From Ralstonia mannitolilytica (lineage in GTDB: Bacteria; Pseudomonadota; Gammaproteobacteria; Burkholderiales; Burkholderiaceae): DNA of 64,000 nucleotides. Numbering within the stretch: the first letter of the stretch is position 1; the number at the start of each line of letters is the position of its first letter. The notes beneath the pieces were generated by a model. That model searched no databases, was not told where the DNA came from, and saw nothing but the letters and a program-made list of their open reading frames with translations. The stretch spans positions 124,001-188,000 of the forward strand of contig NZ_CAJPVG010000007.1 in the NCBI RefSeq assembly GCF_905397375.1, in the 5' to 3' direction. Shown here piece by piece: positions 42,341 through 51,070 of the stretch. Both the position numbers and the translations under genes were made by a program.

Positions 42341-42370
42341 CCCGACATCTCTTTTCGACAGGTGAGTGGA

Positions 42371-43234
42371 ATGCGTTCCATGCAAGCCGCGCTGGCAGGG
42401 TCCGGCGCGACGGTTCTTTTCGTGCTGCTGTGGAGCAGCGGTGCAATCTTTGCGGAGATCGGGGTGCAGCATGTCCCGGCGTTCGCGTTTCTGGTCGGGC
42501 GCTTTACGCTCGCGTCTTTGGTGCTGGCGGGCCTGGGCCTGCGGCGCAGGCGGTGGTGGCCGGCGCCGGGTTCGCGGCTGAAGGTGGCCGCCATCGGTGC
42601 CTTGCTGACCGGCGGCTATTCGATCTGCTATCTGCTCGCGCTGGACCGCGGCCTCACGCCCGGGCTGTTGGCCACGGTGCTCGGCGTGCAGCCGCTGCTG
42701 ACGCTGCTCGTGACTGAACGTATCTGGTCCGCACCGCGGATGGCCGGCCTCCTCCTCGCGCTGGGCGGCCTTTCGCTGGTGGTGGGCGGCGCCGATGCGC
42801 ACCAGGTGCCGATGGCCGGTCTCGGCTATGCGCTGGCCGCGCTGTTGTGCATGACGGTCGGCGCCATCGGGCAGAAGCGGCTGAACCAGTCGCCCATCGA
42901 TACGCTGCCGTTGCAGAACGCGGTGAGCCTCGTGCTGTGTGCGGCGTTTGCTTTCGCGCTGCCTGCGCAATCGCTGGCGCTCGCGCCAAGCTTGCCCGGT
43001 ATCGCCGCCTTGCTGTGGATGGGCGTGGTGATGTCAGTGGGAGCGCAGTTGCTGTTCTACCGGCTCATGCAGCGCGGCAATCTCGTCAACGTGACGAGCC
43101 TGTTCTACCTCGTGCCGGTGGTGACGGCGCTGCTGGATGACCTCGTGCTCGGCCATCGCCTGGCGCTCCTGGCGATGGCGGGGATGGTGATGATTCTGCT
43201 GGGGTTGGCGGTGGCGTTTCGGGCGGCCCGCTGA
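42371..43234 (+). CDS. EamA/DMT-family transporter
   Basis: The 287-residue, ten-helix inner-membrane protein has two EamA repeats: ATVLFVLLWSSGAIFAEIG at the start and ALAALLCMTVGAIGQKRLN near residue 157. GLTPGLLATVLGVQPLLTLL is typical of the family. DMT exporters move amino acids, amines or other metabolites. A GTG three codons upstream is also possible. The folded 42277-42340 element lies directly before it. Confidence 0.88.
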   Translation: MRSMQAALAGSGATVLFVLLWSSGAIFAEIGVQHVPAFAFLVGRFTLASLVLAGLGLRRRRWWPAPGSRLKVAAIGALLTGGYSICYLLALDRGLTPGLLATVLGVQPLLTLLVTERIWSAPRMAGLLLALGGLSLVVGGADAHQVPMAGLGYALAALLCMTVGAIGQKRLNQSPIDTLPLQNAVSLVLCAAFAFALPAQSLALAPSLPGIAALLWMGVVMSVGAQLLFYRLMQRGNLVNVTSLFYLVPVVTALLDDLVLGHRLALLAMAGMVMILLGLAVAFRAAR

Positions 43235-43305
43235 GTGCAGCCGGTGGGCGAGCCGCCGGATCGGGGCGGCTCGCCCGCGCTACAGGCTGCCCGGTAGCCG
43301 ATGCC

Positions 43306-43695
43306 TTACTGCGCCAGCCGCCGCAACTTCCATTCGCCGCTGGGCTGCTTGCACAGCCACGCCGTCCACTGCTCCTTGCTGCTGCCGCGCGTCAGTTCGC
43401 TCTGCAGGCGGCGGCACGGCTGGCCGGCGTCGGTCCTGGATTCCAGCGGTGTGATGGTCGCGTCGACGGCAGGCTGCTTGCCTGTGGCGGGCGAGGTCCA
43501 TTGCGTGGGCGCGTTGTCGGCGCTGCTCTTCAGCACATCGCCGATGGCCTTGCTGAACGACTTCAACTCCGTCGGGCTCATCGAGCCGATGATGGTGCTG
43601 GCGAGCACGTTGCGGAAATAGGCGAACGACGGCGTGGCGCCAGCAAACAGCGCGGCGCCCGCACAAGCGAGCGCAAGACGGCGGCGATGCGACAT
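43306..43695 (-). CDS. Small exported protein of the RT0821/17-kDa surface-antigen type
   Basis: The 129-residue precursor has a signal peptide ending SFA near residue 25. Its domain pattern (AIGDVLKSSADNAPTQWTSP, then CRRLQSELT and CKQPSGEWKLRRL) matches the C-terminal part of 17-kDa surface-antigen-like proteins, with two Cys likely bonded. Function is unknown. It is the only minus-strand gene between the DMT exporter and the FAD oxidoreductase. Confidence 0.65.
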   Translation of the reverse strand: MSHRRRLALACAGAALFAGATPSFAYFRNVLASTIIGSMSPTELKSFSKAIGDVLKSSADNAPTQWTSPATGKQPAVDATITPLESRTDAGQPCRRLQSELTRGSSKEQWTAWLCKQPSGEWKLRRLAQ

Positions 43696-43768
43696 GGGTC
43701 CCCCAGGATGTGACGAAAAGGAGCCTTCATCCTAGACCATGCCGCACCGGCCTGGGGTGTCGCTGTAC

Positions 43769-45079
43769 TCAGCCGCCCAGCTTGTCGAGCAGGCTGTACC
43801 AGGCCACGCCCGCCGCAATGTAGAAGCGCTGCAGGCCATGCAGCGGGATCGGCGTGATGGGCGATACGGGATACGGAAACGCCTCGCCATTGCCCGCCAG
43901 CCGTGCGGCGATCTGCTGGCCGAGGCTGGTGCACAACGCGATGCCGCGCCCGTTGCAGCCCAGCGCCATCGTGATGCCTGGCGCCGGCTCATGAATGTGC
44001 GGCATGAAATCGCGCGTGATGGCGATGCGGCCGGCCCAGCGGTATTCGTATTCCAGCGGGCCGAGTTGTGGAAAGAGCAGCTCCAGTGAGCGTTCGAGGT
44101 GTGCAAAATCCTGCGCGTCGCGCGGCTCGGAAAAGAAGCCGCGTCCACCCATCAGCAGGCGCCCGGCTGCGTCTTTGCGGAAATACAGCAGCAGCCGTTG
44201 CGATGTGGAAGCCGTTTCCCCGCGCGCCAGAATGCGCTCGGCTTCAGCCGTCTTGAGCGGCCTGGTGGCGACGATAAAGCTGTTGGCCGAGAGCACCGTC
44301 TGCGCCAGGCCCGGCCAGAGCGGACCGGTGTAGCCGTTCGTGGCGATCACCACGCGCTGTGCCCGCACCGTTGCGCCCGTGCTGGTCGTGGCGATCCACT
44401 GCGTGCCCTGCCGCTCGAGTGCCGTGACGGCGGTGCGGCCATGCACGGCGGCACCGGCATTCTGCGCGGCACGCACCAGGCCCCGTGCATACGCCATCGG
44501 CTGGATGGCGCCTGCGCGGCCGTCGAGCCACGCGCCGGCAAACGCCTCGGTGCCGACACGCTGCGCGACGGCGGCGCGGTTCAGCATTTCCACCGGCACG
44601 CCGCGCTTCTCCCATTGCCGTGCGCGGGCGTGCAGCGCGGGTACGGCCTTGTCCGAATAGGAAAGCTGCAGCCACCCGGCACGCACGGGCTGGCAGTCGA
44701 TGCGATGCCGCTCGATCAGATCGAACACCAGATCGGCGGAGCGCGAGATGGTGTCGATCAACGGTTCGGCACGTGCGGCGCCCAACAGGCTCACCAGTTC
44801 ATCGGGGTCGTGCTTGAGCGTCGGGTTGACCTGCCCGCCGTTGCGCCCGGAAGCGCCCCAGCCCGGATCGTTGGCTTCGAGCACGGTGACCTGCGTGCCG
44901 CGCTCGGCCAGATGCAGCGCGGTGGACAGCCCCGTGTAACCGCCACCGATGACGAGCACATCGGTGGTGATCGACTCCATCAATGGCGGTGTAGGCGGTG
45001 CAGCAGGCGCCGTCGCTGCCCATAGCGAGGGCGGCAGCGGCTCGCCGCCCGCAGCCATGTCGAGTTGCGGCTGCGTCAT
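43769..45079 (-). CDS. FAD-dependent amine/amino-acid oxidoreductase (DAO family, PuuB-like)
   Basis: The 436-residue protein has the FAD dinucleotide-binding motif VLVIGGGYTGLSTALHLAER near residue 41, the DAO-family GASGRNGGQVNP loop, and GCNGRGIALCTSLGQQIA near the C-terminus. The pattern resembles gamma-glutamylputrescine oxidase and related amine oxidoreductases. The start overlaps the ABC ATPase stop by ATGA, so it is the last gene of the amino-acid ABC operon. The imported ligand is presumably its substrate. Confidence 0.88.
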   Translation of the reverse strand: MTQPQLDMAAGGEPLPPSLWAATAPAAPPTPPLMESITTDVLVIGGGYTGLSTALHLAERGTQVTVLEANDPGWGASGRNGGQVNPTLKHDPDELVSLLGAARAEPLIDTISRSADLVFDLIERHRIDCQPVRAGWLQLSYSDKAVPALHARARQWEKRGVPVEMLNRAAVAQRVGTEAFAGAWLDGRAGAIQPMAYARGLVRAAQNAGAAVHGRTAVTALERQGTQWIATTSTGATVRAQRVVIATNGYTGPLWPGLAQTVLSANSFIVATRPLKTAEAERILARGETASTSQRLLLYFRKDAAGRLLMGGRGFFSEPRDAQDFAHLERSLELLFPQLGPLEYEYRWAGRIAITRDFMPHIHEPAPGITMALGCNGRGIALCTSLGQQIAARLAGNGEAFPYPVSPITPIPLHGLQRFYIAAGVAWYSLLDKLGG

Positions 45080-45843
45080 GGCGCGAGGTCTCCGGCGGGA
45101 GCATCGGCGGGTTTGTGCAGCACGCGGCGTAGAAAGTCCTGCGTGCGCGGCTGGCGCGGGGCGCCCAGGACCTGCGCGGCTGGGCCTTCTTCGACGATGG
45201 TGCCGCTGTGCAGGAAGCACACGCGGTCCGCCACCTCGCGCGCAAAACCCATCTCGTGCGTGACGACGATCATCGTCATGCCTTCGCGGGCGAGGGCGCG
45301 CATCACCTCGAGCACATCGCCGACGAGTTCGGGGTCGAGCGCAGAGGTGGGCTCGTCAAACAGCATCGCCTCGGGCTCCATCGCCAGCGCGCGGGCAATC
45401 GCCACGCGCTGCTGCTGGCCGCCGGAAAGCTGCGCCGGATACGCCTCTGCCTTGGCGGCCAGGCCCACTTTTTCCAGCAGCGCCATCGCCTTGGCGCGCG
45501 CAGTTTCGGGACGTTCGCCCTTCACGTAGACGGGGCCTTCCATCACGTTTTCGAGCACGCTGCGATGCGGGAACAGGTTGAAGCGCTGGAACACCATGCC
45601 CATGCGGCTGCGCAGTGTGTGGATGGTTTTGCTGTGTTGATCGACGCGTTCGCCAAAGGCGCGGATCTCGCCGCCGTCGTACGACTCCAGCCCGTTGATG
45701 CAGCGCAGGACCGTCGACTTGCCCGAGCCCGACGGGCCGATCAGACAGACGACCTCGCCCTTGTTCACGTGCAGGCTCACGCCGCGCAGCACGTGATGGT
45801 CGCCAAAGTGCTTCTGCAGATCGCGAATCTCGATCATGCTCAT
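45076..45843 (-). CDS. Polar amino-acid ABC transporter ATP-binding protein
   Basis: The 255-residue ATPase has Walker A GPSGSGKSTVLRC, Q-loop VFQRFNLFPHRSVLENV, signature LSGGQQQRVAIARALA, Walker B AMLFDEPTSALDPEL and the switch His in VTHEMGFA. This is the HisP/GlnQ group. It overlaps the permease upstream and the oxidoreductase downstream by ATGA junctions. One permease only is encoded, so the transporter is a homodimer at the membrane. Confidence 0.95.
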   Translation of the reverse strand: MSMIEIRDLQKHFGDHHVLRGVSLHVNKGEVVCLIGPSGSGKSTVLRCINGLESYDGGEIRAFGERVDQHSKTIHTLRSRMGMVFQRFNLFPHRSVLENVMEGPVYVKGERPETARAKAMALLEKVGLAAKAEAYPAQLSGGQQQRVAIARALAMEPEAMLFDEPTSALDPELVGDVLEVMRALAREGMTMIVVTHEMGFAREVADRVCFLHSGTIVEEGPAAQVLGAPRQPRTQDFLRRVLHKPADAPAGDLAP

Positions 45844-46511
45844 CGTTTGGCCCTCCCCGCGCCCATGCGGTGTTCGAGCTTGCGCAGGCCGAACACCAGC
45901 GGCAGGCTCATCACCAGATAGAGCAGCGCGACCAGCGTGTAGACCGTCATGTTCTGGAACGTGGACGAGGCGATGAGCTGCCCCGCGCGCGTCATTTCCG
46001 CCACCGTGATGGTGGACACCAGCGACGAATCCTTGAGCATCATCACCAGCGTGTTGCCGTACGGCGGCAGCGCAATGCGAAACGCCTGCGGCAGGACCAC
46101 GCGCCGCATGATGAGCGTGCCGCGCATGCCCATCGCTTGCGCCGCTTCACGCTGGCCGGGGTCGACCGCTTCAATACCGGCGCGGAAGTTCTCGGCCTGA
46201 TACGCCGAATACGCAATGCCCAGCCCGATCACGCCCGCCTGAAACGCGGTGAGCTGAATGCCGATGTCCGGCAACACGAAGTAGATGTAGAAGAGCTGCA
46301 CGATGATCGGCAGCCCGCGGATGATGTTGACGATCGTCGCCCCGGCCGCAGACACGGCCTTGACGGGCGACAGGCGCATCAGCGCGAGCCCCAGCCCGAT
46401 CACGCTGCTAAGCAGGAACGACAGCACGGTCACCTCCACCGTGACCACCGCCCCCTTCAGCAGGATCGGCAGGAAGTCCTGCGCGTGCTCAAGAAACGTT
46501 GCAACACTCAT
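45840..46511 (-). CDS. Polar amino-acid ABC transporter permease
   Basis: The 223-residue protein has the GlnP/HisM-type pattern: five or six hydrophobic segments, IRGLPIIVQLFYIYFVLP, and the EAA loop EAAQAMGMRGTLIMRRVVLPQ. It overlaps the ATPase gene by 4 bp (ATGA) and follows the binding-protein gene by 20 bp. Confidence 0.95.
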   Translation of the reverse strand: MSVATFLEHAQDFLPILLKGAVVTVEVTVLSFLLSSVIGLGLALMRLSPVKAVSAAGATIVNIIRGLPIIVQLFYIYFVLPDIGIQLTAFQAGVIGLGIAYSAYQAENFRAGIEAVDPGQREAAQAMGMRGTLIMRRVVLPQAFRIALPPYGNTLVMMLKDSSLVSTITVAEMTRAGQLIASSTFQNMTVYTLVALLYLVMSLPLVFGLRKLEHRMGAGRAKR

Positions 46512-46531
46512 GGCGCATCACCCGTCGGGAA

Positions 46532-47314
46532 TCAGATGCCCCACTTCTTCACGATGGCATCGAGCGTGCCGTCGGCCTTGATCTTGGCGATGGCCTTGTT
46601 GAGGCGGTTGAGCGTTTCGGTATCGCCCTTGCGCACCACCAGGCATACATCACCCACGTTGGCGGGTTTGTAGCCGGCAGCCAGCTTCACGCCCTGGAAG
46701 GCGTTCTGGCGGATCTGGTACGCGATGATCGGCTGGTCGCCCAGGCCGGCCTTGATGCGGCCCAGCGCCAGGTCGCGCGTCATGTCGGCCACCGAGTCGT
46801 AGCTGCGCACTTCCTTGAAGATGCCCTTCTTGTTAAGCATGTCGAGGAACACCGTGCCGACCTGCGCGCCCACCACCTCGCCTTTCAGATCATCGAGCGT
46901 GGCGTAGTTCTTGGCGTCGTCCGCCTTGACGATCAGGCCTTCGCCGTATGAGTAGACCGGGTCGGAAAAATCCACCACCTGCGCGCGCGCCGGCGTCTTG
47001 AGCATCGCCGCCGAGATGATGTCGATCTTGTTCGACGTGAGCGATGGAATCAGCGCCGAGAACACCGTCTGCTGCACGTTCACGTTGAAGCCGCCCGCCT
47101 TGGCCACCGCGTTGACGGTGTCAACCATCATCCCCTGGATGGAGTTCGTCTTCACGTCGAGGAAGGTGAACGGCACGCCGGTGGCCGTGGCGCCGACGTT
47201 GTAGGTGGCCGGTGCGCCTGCACCTTGTGCCCACGCGAACGAAGCGGTGCCGAGCATGCACCCGACCAGTGCGGCACCGAGCGTGAAGCGGCGTGAAAAA
47301 GAGACGACAGACAT
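46532..47314 (-). CDS. Polar amino-acid ABC transporter substrate-binding protein
   Basis: The 260-residue precursor has a signal peptide ending AWA near residue 29 and a type II periplasmic binding fold (GVPFTFLDVKTNSIQGMMVD, then FSALIPSLTSNKIDIISAAM and FSDPVYSYGEGLIV). A GGAGGG ribosome site precedes the start at 47314. It heads the operon with permease, ATPase and FAD oxidoreductase, and is divergent from an IclR gene. Confidence 0.93.
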   Translation of the reverse strand: MSVVSFSRRFTLGAALVGCMLGTASFAWAQGAGAPATYNVGATATGVPFTFLDVKTNSIQGMMVDTVNAVAKAGGFNVNVQQTVFSALIPSLTSNKIDIISAAMLKTPARAQVVDFSDPVYSYGEGLIVKADDAKNYATLDDLKGEVVGAQVGTVFLDMLNKKGIFKEVRSYDSVADMTRDLALGRIKAGLGDQPIIAYQIRQNAFQGVKLAAGYKPANVGDVCLVVRKGDTETLNRLNKAIAKIKADGTLDAIVKKWGI

Positions 47315-47413
47315 GACAACCCTCCAGGCAACGAAAAAAGACGCACCCCAAACGCACATCCACGGGGACCGGTTCACCTTCATGCAATGCTTATGCCAAT
47401 ATTCGAACGTGCT

Positions 47414-47472
47414 GCATCGATACATAACTATGGAAAACCATTAACCGATGCATGCGAATCGATATGCGATTC
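47414..47472. promoter_or_regulatory. Palindromic operator region of the IclR-controlled operon
   Basis: Three inverted repeats cluster in the divergent gap: GCATCG-N26-CGATGC (47414-47451), ATGG-N4-CCAT (47430-47441) inside it, and GAATCG-N5-CGATTC (47456-47472). They are likely IclR and RNA polymerase contact sites. Confidence 0.5.
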
Positions 47473-47508
47473 TACGAGCGCTGATTTGCCAACCGAAAGC
47501 CACATGCC

Positions 47509-48297
47509 ATGACCGACGCTGCCGACGCCCCCGACCTGCTGTTCAACCAGTCGCTGGAGAAAGGGCTTGCCGTGCTGGGCGCCTTCAACGCGCAGCGCCG
47601 CACCATGACGATTGCCGAAGTGGCCGCGGCGGCGGGCATCAACAAAAGCTCGGCGCAGCGCATGGTCTACACGCTCGAGCAGCTCGGCTACCTGCGCAAG
47701 CATCCGCAGACGCGGCGCTACCAGCTCACCCCCGCAGTGATGAAGATCGGCTTCAACTACCTGGCCGCCGACACGCTCATCGACGTGGCCAATCCGTTCC
47801 TGGCCGAGCTGACCAAGCTGACCACCGAAACGTCCTGCCTGACCGAGCCCGACCAGGACGAGATGGTGTACGTCGCCCGCTTTGTGAGCGCGCATTTCGT
47901 GCCGGTGCACATGCCCATCGGCAGCCGCATCCCGATGTACTGCACCGCGTCGGGCCGCGCCTACCTGAGCGCGTTGCCGATGCCCGAAGCGCAGGCCATC
48001 GTCGAGGCATCGCAGCGCGTGGCGCACACCATGCACACGCGCACCGACGTGGCGGACATCATGGAAACGCTGCGCCAGGCGCGCCAGCGCGGCTACGCCA
48101 CCAACTGCGAAGAGCTGTTCCTCGGCGACATGACGATCGCCGCGCCGGTGATCGGCGGCAACGGCCGCGCGCTCGGGGCCATCCATCTCGTTGCCCCGAC
48201 CGGGCGATGGACGCCCGACGAGATGGAGGCCAAGCTCGGCCCCGCCCTGCTGCAGTGCGCGCGCGCCATCAGCACGTCATTGCGCGCGCTGGGCTGA
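47509..48297 (+). CDS. IclR-family regulator
   Basis: The 262-residue regulator has the N-terminal winged helix (TIAEVAAAAGINKSSAQRMV near residue 34) and the C-terminal GAF-like IclR effector domain (MYCTASGRAYLSALP near residue 144). It is divergent from the amino-acid ABC/oxidoreductase operon, the likely target. A hotdog thioesterase gene follows on the same strand after 67 bp. Confidence 0.93.
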   Translation: MTDAADAPDLLFNQSLEKGLAVLGAFNAQRRTMTIAEVAAAAGINKSSAQRMVYTLEQLGYLRKHPQTRRYQLTPAVMKIGFNYLAADTLIDVANPFLAELTKLTTETSCLTEPDQDEMVYVARFVSAHFVPVHMPIGSRIPMYCTASGRAYLSALPMPEAQAIVEASQRVAHTMHTRTDVADIMETLRQARQRGYATNCEELFLGDMTIAAPVIGGNGRALGAIHLVAPTGRWTPDEMEAKLGPALLQCARAISTSLRALG

Positions 48298-48364
48298 CTG
48301 GGGTTCTGCGCCGGCGCGCAAAGCCCGGCACAATGCACGCACCGCCGCCCCACCGCTCATCACG

Positions 48365-48805
48365 ATGACGCTCCCATCGCTCCACGACTTTCCGCTGCAG
48401 TCCACCGACAAGCTCCGCTACGGCGACACCGACCGCCAGGGCCACATCAACAACGCCGTCTTCGCCACGTACCTGGAGACCGGCCGCGTGGAAATGCTCT
48501 TCACGCCCGACAACCCACTGGCCGCGCCCGGCTGCGAGTTCGTCATCGCGCAGCTTGTGCTGGACTTCCGCAACGAGATCCTCTGGCCCGGCACCGTGCA
48601 GATCGGCACACGCGTGGCGAGCATCGGGCGCAGCTCGGTCAAGCTCGAGCAGGCCATCTTCCAGAACGGGCAATGCGCCGCGACATCGCAATCGGTGATC
48701 GTGCAGATCGACGTGGCGACGCGCCAGTCGTCTCCGATTACCGACAGCGCCCGCCAGCGCCTGGCTGCGCTCACCGGCGCCCCTGCCGGCGCCGAAGCGG
48801 AGTGA
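48365..48805 (+). CDS. 4-hydroxybenzoyl-CoA-thioesterase-like hotdog protein
   Basis: The 146-residue protein has the hotdog signature LRYGDTDRQGHINNAVFATY near residue 18, with the catalytic-type Asp in the GDTDRQGH motif. The family hydrolyses acyl-CoA or acyl-ACP thioesters (YbgC/FcbC group). The ATG at 48365 excludes a long Arg-rich extension. It probably shares transcription with the IclR gene. Confidence 0.9.
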   Translation: MTLPSLHDFPLQSTDKLRYGDTDRQGHINNAVFATYLETGRVEMLFTPDNPLAAPGCEFVIAQLVLDFRNEILWPGTVQIGTRVASIGRSSVKLEQAIFQNGQCAATSQSVIVQIDVATRQSSPITDSARQRLAALTGAPAGAEAE

Positions 48806-48914
48806 TGCGCGCTGTACGCAAACGAACGCCCTCGAAAAACTTTTAACTTTGCTTGCACTTCTGCCGCTTGCCGGGAGCAAGATGGCTCTCCCGTTCAATC
48901 ACGCGGAGGTGACC

Positions 48915-49133
48915 ATGGGACTGTTGGATGAAGTGGGCAAAATCGCCGGCGCCGTCGCCGCCGTTGAAGCCGCCGAGAAAGTCGATCCGGATGCCGGCCT
49001 GCTGACCAAGGCCGTCGCCGCCGTCGCCGGTTTCAAGGGCGCGGGCGCGCTGGAAGCGATGCTCGAAAAGAAGGACGAAGCCAAGGCCGAAGGCGAGGCC
49101 GCTCCGGAAGATGGGGCAGCGCCGCAGGCTTGA
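48915..49133 (+). CDS. Small Ala/Lys/Glu-rich protein, 72 aa
   Basis: The product begins MGLLDEVGKIAGAVAAVEAA and is amphipathic, with an acidic, Ala/Pro-rich tail. A textbook GGAGGTGACC ribosome site and an intrinsic terminator immediately after (49164-49191) support a real, well-expressed single gene. No domain was recognised. Confidence 0.75.
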   Translation: MGLLDEVGKIAGAVAAVEAAEKVDPDAGLLTKAVAAVAGFKGAGALEAMLEKKDEAKAEGEAAPEDGAAPQA

Positions 49134-49163
49134 TTGCTTGCAGGCTCAAAAGGATTTGGGGGA

Positions 49164-49192
49164 CCCCGCCGGTTGGCGGGGTTTTTGTTTTT
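49164..49192 (+). terminator. Intrinsic terminator of the 72-aa gene
   Basis: CCCCGCC-GGTT-GGCGGGG at 49164-49181, then TTTTTGTTTTT. It separates this gene from the convergent type VI effector module. Confidence 0.9.
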
Positions 49193-49218
49193 CTTGAACC
49201 CTGGAGTCCGCAGAAGCC

Positions 49219-49854
49219 TTATGGTTCAGCCCAATTGTCGGGCGCGCATAGCTTCATGGATTTCAGAGGGATCGCCCCAAAGGCATTCTCCTTTGGAATC
49301 AGGGAGAAGTATTTCCAGTCGGCTTCATTGACGAAAACCTCCCCGCTTTTGCACAGCATGTGTGCTTGCCTTGGTCGCTTGTCGCACGCTGCGCCGCCAA
49401 TTGCACAACGTTGCCATTGGGAAATCACGCCGGCAGGTCGAGGCTCACCATTCTTGAGTTGGGTGTATGTGGGAACGTCGCGAGTCGCGATCGCCATATA
49501 CATGAAACCCAGGTCAGGTTGCACGGGCCTTGCCGTCTCCGCCTGGAGATACCGTCTGTGTAGATTAAAACCATAGTGGCAAATGGCAGAAAGAATCACC
49601 GCTAACATCAATGCCGCCAAAATCGCGGTCATTCGATGTGTCGTAAAGTCTCCTTTTCGGGTGAGGAATAATCCAAATATCGGGAATGCCAAGACTGTTG
49701 CGAGACCTGAGAGCAAGGCGGCTTCGAGGTCCGGGCTTGCACAATCGAGCCCGCAACCGGGGTTGTGGTCAAAGGCCGTCATGATGCGTATGACGATCGT
49801 CGCAGTTGCCAACCCCGCGAGCAAAAAGATTACTAACGTCAGAACTCGCTTCAC
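49219..49854 (-). CDS. Unrecognised membrane protein, candidate immunity to Tae4
   Basis: The 211-residue protein has about three transmembrane segments (near residues 4-25, 45-63, 76-95). A periplasmic-looking C-terminal domain of about 110 residues follows, with several Cys (WQRCAIGGAACDKRPRQ, then LCKSGEVFV and KLCAPDN). Its start overlaps the Tae4 stop by ATGA. Known Tae4 immunity proteins (Tai4) are small soluble periplasmic proteins. A membrane-anchored protein in this position is unusual. The sequence is AT-richer than its surroundings. Immunity is inferred from position only. Confidence 0.7.
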   Translation of the reverse strand: MKRVLTLVIFLLAGLATATIVIRIMTAFDHNPGCGLDCASPDLEAALLSGLATVLAFPIFGLFLTRKGDFTTHRMTAILAALMLAVILSAICHYGFNLHRRYLQAETARPVQPDLGFMYMAIATRDVPTYTQLKNGEPRPAGVISQWQRCAIGGAACDKRPRQAHMLCKSGEVFVNEADWKYFSLIPKENAFGAIPLKSMKLCAPDNWAEP

Positions 49855-50501
49855 TTAATCTCCCAAAACAGAATTTTCTTCGAGTCGCGCAAATCGGAGA
49901 AGCCAAGCGGCGATCCAGGAAAGAGCGAATTCATTCCAAACATTCGGCCGAAGGTGGCGATTGAGTTAATTGGGCCGCTAATCGTCAACCGCGATCCGTT
50001 CCAAAGATCAATATGGCCACCGCTGGCGTCGCCCGCAGAATCGCTGCTGCGAGACCAGTAGCTATCGAACATGATGATGCCGGTTCGGCCCTTGACCTTC
50101 GATTCCCAATCCCTGCCTGTAATATCTTCAGTCTTATGCAGCCCGCAAAACGGCTGCTTTCTCAACCAAGACCCCATCTGGTCTGCAAGGACGGCCGTGT
50201 GCCTTCCATCCATGAGGATTCGCCCGAATTTGCTGCCCGGCTTAATCGTTACGTTGGCAGAGGTGAACGATTTCATTTCGATGCCTACTTTGTGCAAGGT
50301 CACGCTCAGCCGAATGGCGCACTGGTTCTTGAAGTTGGGCGGCACTTCGCCGTTCTCTTTGTAGGGGCTGCCGGTCACATAGTTGGCCCACAAGTCGGCA
50401 AACGTCACCGCCGGAGCGTCTATTCGGCACACCGACCCCGGCGTTGCGTTGGTCCTGACCTGCGCCTTCTGTCTAAGTGGTTTGCGTGGTGCTGCCGTCA
50501 T
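49851..50501 (-). CDS. tae4: Type VI secretion amidase effector Tae4
   Basis: Tae4 amidases cut the peptide cross-links of peptidoglycan in rival bacteria. The 216-residue protein has the family's catalytic Cys in FKNQCAIRLSVTL (Cys61) and His in GGHIDLWNG (His163), with the GRTGIIMFDSYW strand between. The first 50 residues are an extension before the domain. It overlaps the PAAR gene upstream and the candidate immunity gene downstream by ATGA junctions, forming one unit. No type VI structural genes are in the window, so it is an orphan effector. Confidence 0.88.
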   Translation of the reverse strand: MTAAPRKPLRQKAQVRTNATPGSVCRIDAPAVTFADLWANYVTGSPYKENGEVPPNFKNQCAIRLSVTLHKVGIEMKSFTSANVTIKPGSKFGRILMDGRHTAVLADQMGSWLRKQPFCGLHKTEDITGRDWESKVKGRTGIIMFDSYWSRSSDSAGDASGGHIDLWNGSRLTISGPINSIATFGRMFGMNSLFPGSPLGFSDLRDSKKILFWEIK

Positions 50502-51070
50502 GCCGACTCCCCTGCCTGCTTTGCTAGAGCCTCGTCGCCCCAGAAAACGGTGTATTCCTCCTCGCCTTGTGTGACAACGCGCGGCAGCGCGCCATCGGCA
50601 AGCGCGCGGCCCGAGAAAGTGCGGCCGTCCGAGGTCTCGATGTAGTACGGCACGCCTTCCAGGTGCGGCGATACGAGATGCGTCTGTTCGTCGTGACTGG
50701 CTGAGGCTCCCGTGCTGGCTGCCGCGGCATGGGGATCGCCGGTGGTTGACGCATGGGAGGCACGTTCCCCGCAGCCCATGTCTTCATACCAAGCGTCGCC
50801 AGCGAGCGCAGCGACGATGCGCTGCGGAGTTGGGCACTTGCACAGAACCTCGTCGCCATCCAGGGCAACCTCACCCATGAACTCCATCCGGCGCGGGCCG
50901 CCAGCCTTTGCAATGATGCCGATGCTCTTGCACGCTTCGCAGTACGCTCGTCCGGCGACCAGAGCGACTTGGTGACCTGCGCTTCCGAATGTGCATTGGG
51001 GCCCTGAGTAAGGCAGGACCGTTCCGCCGTTCAGAAGCGCATCGCCGACAACAGCAATTCTTCGCATCAT
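50498..51070 (-). CDS. PAAR-domain spike protein with C-terminal extension
   Basis: PAAR proteins cap the VgrG spike of the type VI secretion system and carry effectors. The 190-residue protein has a PAAR domain in the first 95 residues (RRIAVVGDALLNGGTVLPYS, then GPQCTFGSAGHQVALVAGRA and LCKCPTPQRIVA). A low-complexity linker (ASHASTTGDPHAAAASTGAS) and a C-terminal 45-residue tail (VPYYIETSDGRTFSGRA) follow. Cys and His residues of the PAAR tip that bind zinc are present. It is the first gene of the Tae4 module and gives it a delivery route. Confidence 0.92.
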   Translation of the reverse strand: MMRRIAVVGDALLNGGTVLPYSGPQCTFGSAGHQVALVAGRAYCEACKSIGIIAKAGGPRRMEFMGEVALDGDEVLCKCPTPQRIVAALAGDAWYEDMGCGERASHASTTGDPHAAAASTGASASHDEQTHLVSPHLEGVPYYIETSDGRTFSGRALADGALPRVVTQGEEEYTVFWGDEALAKQAGESA

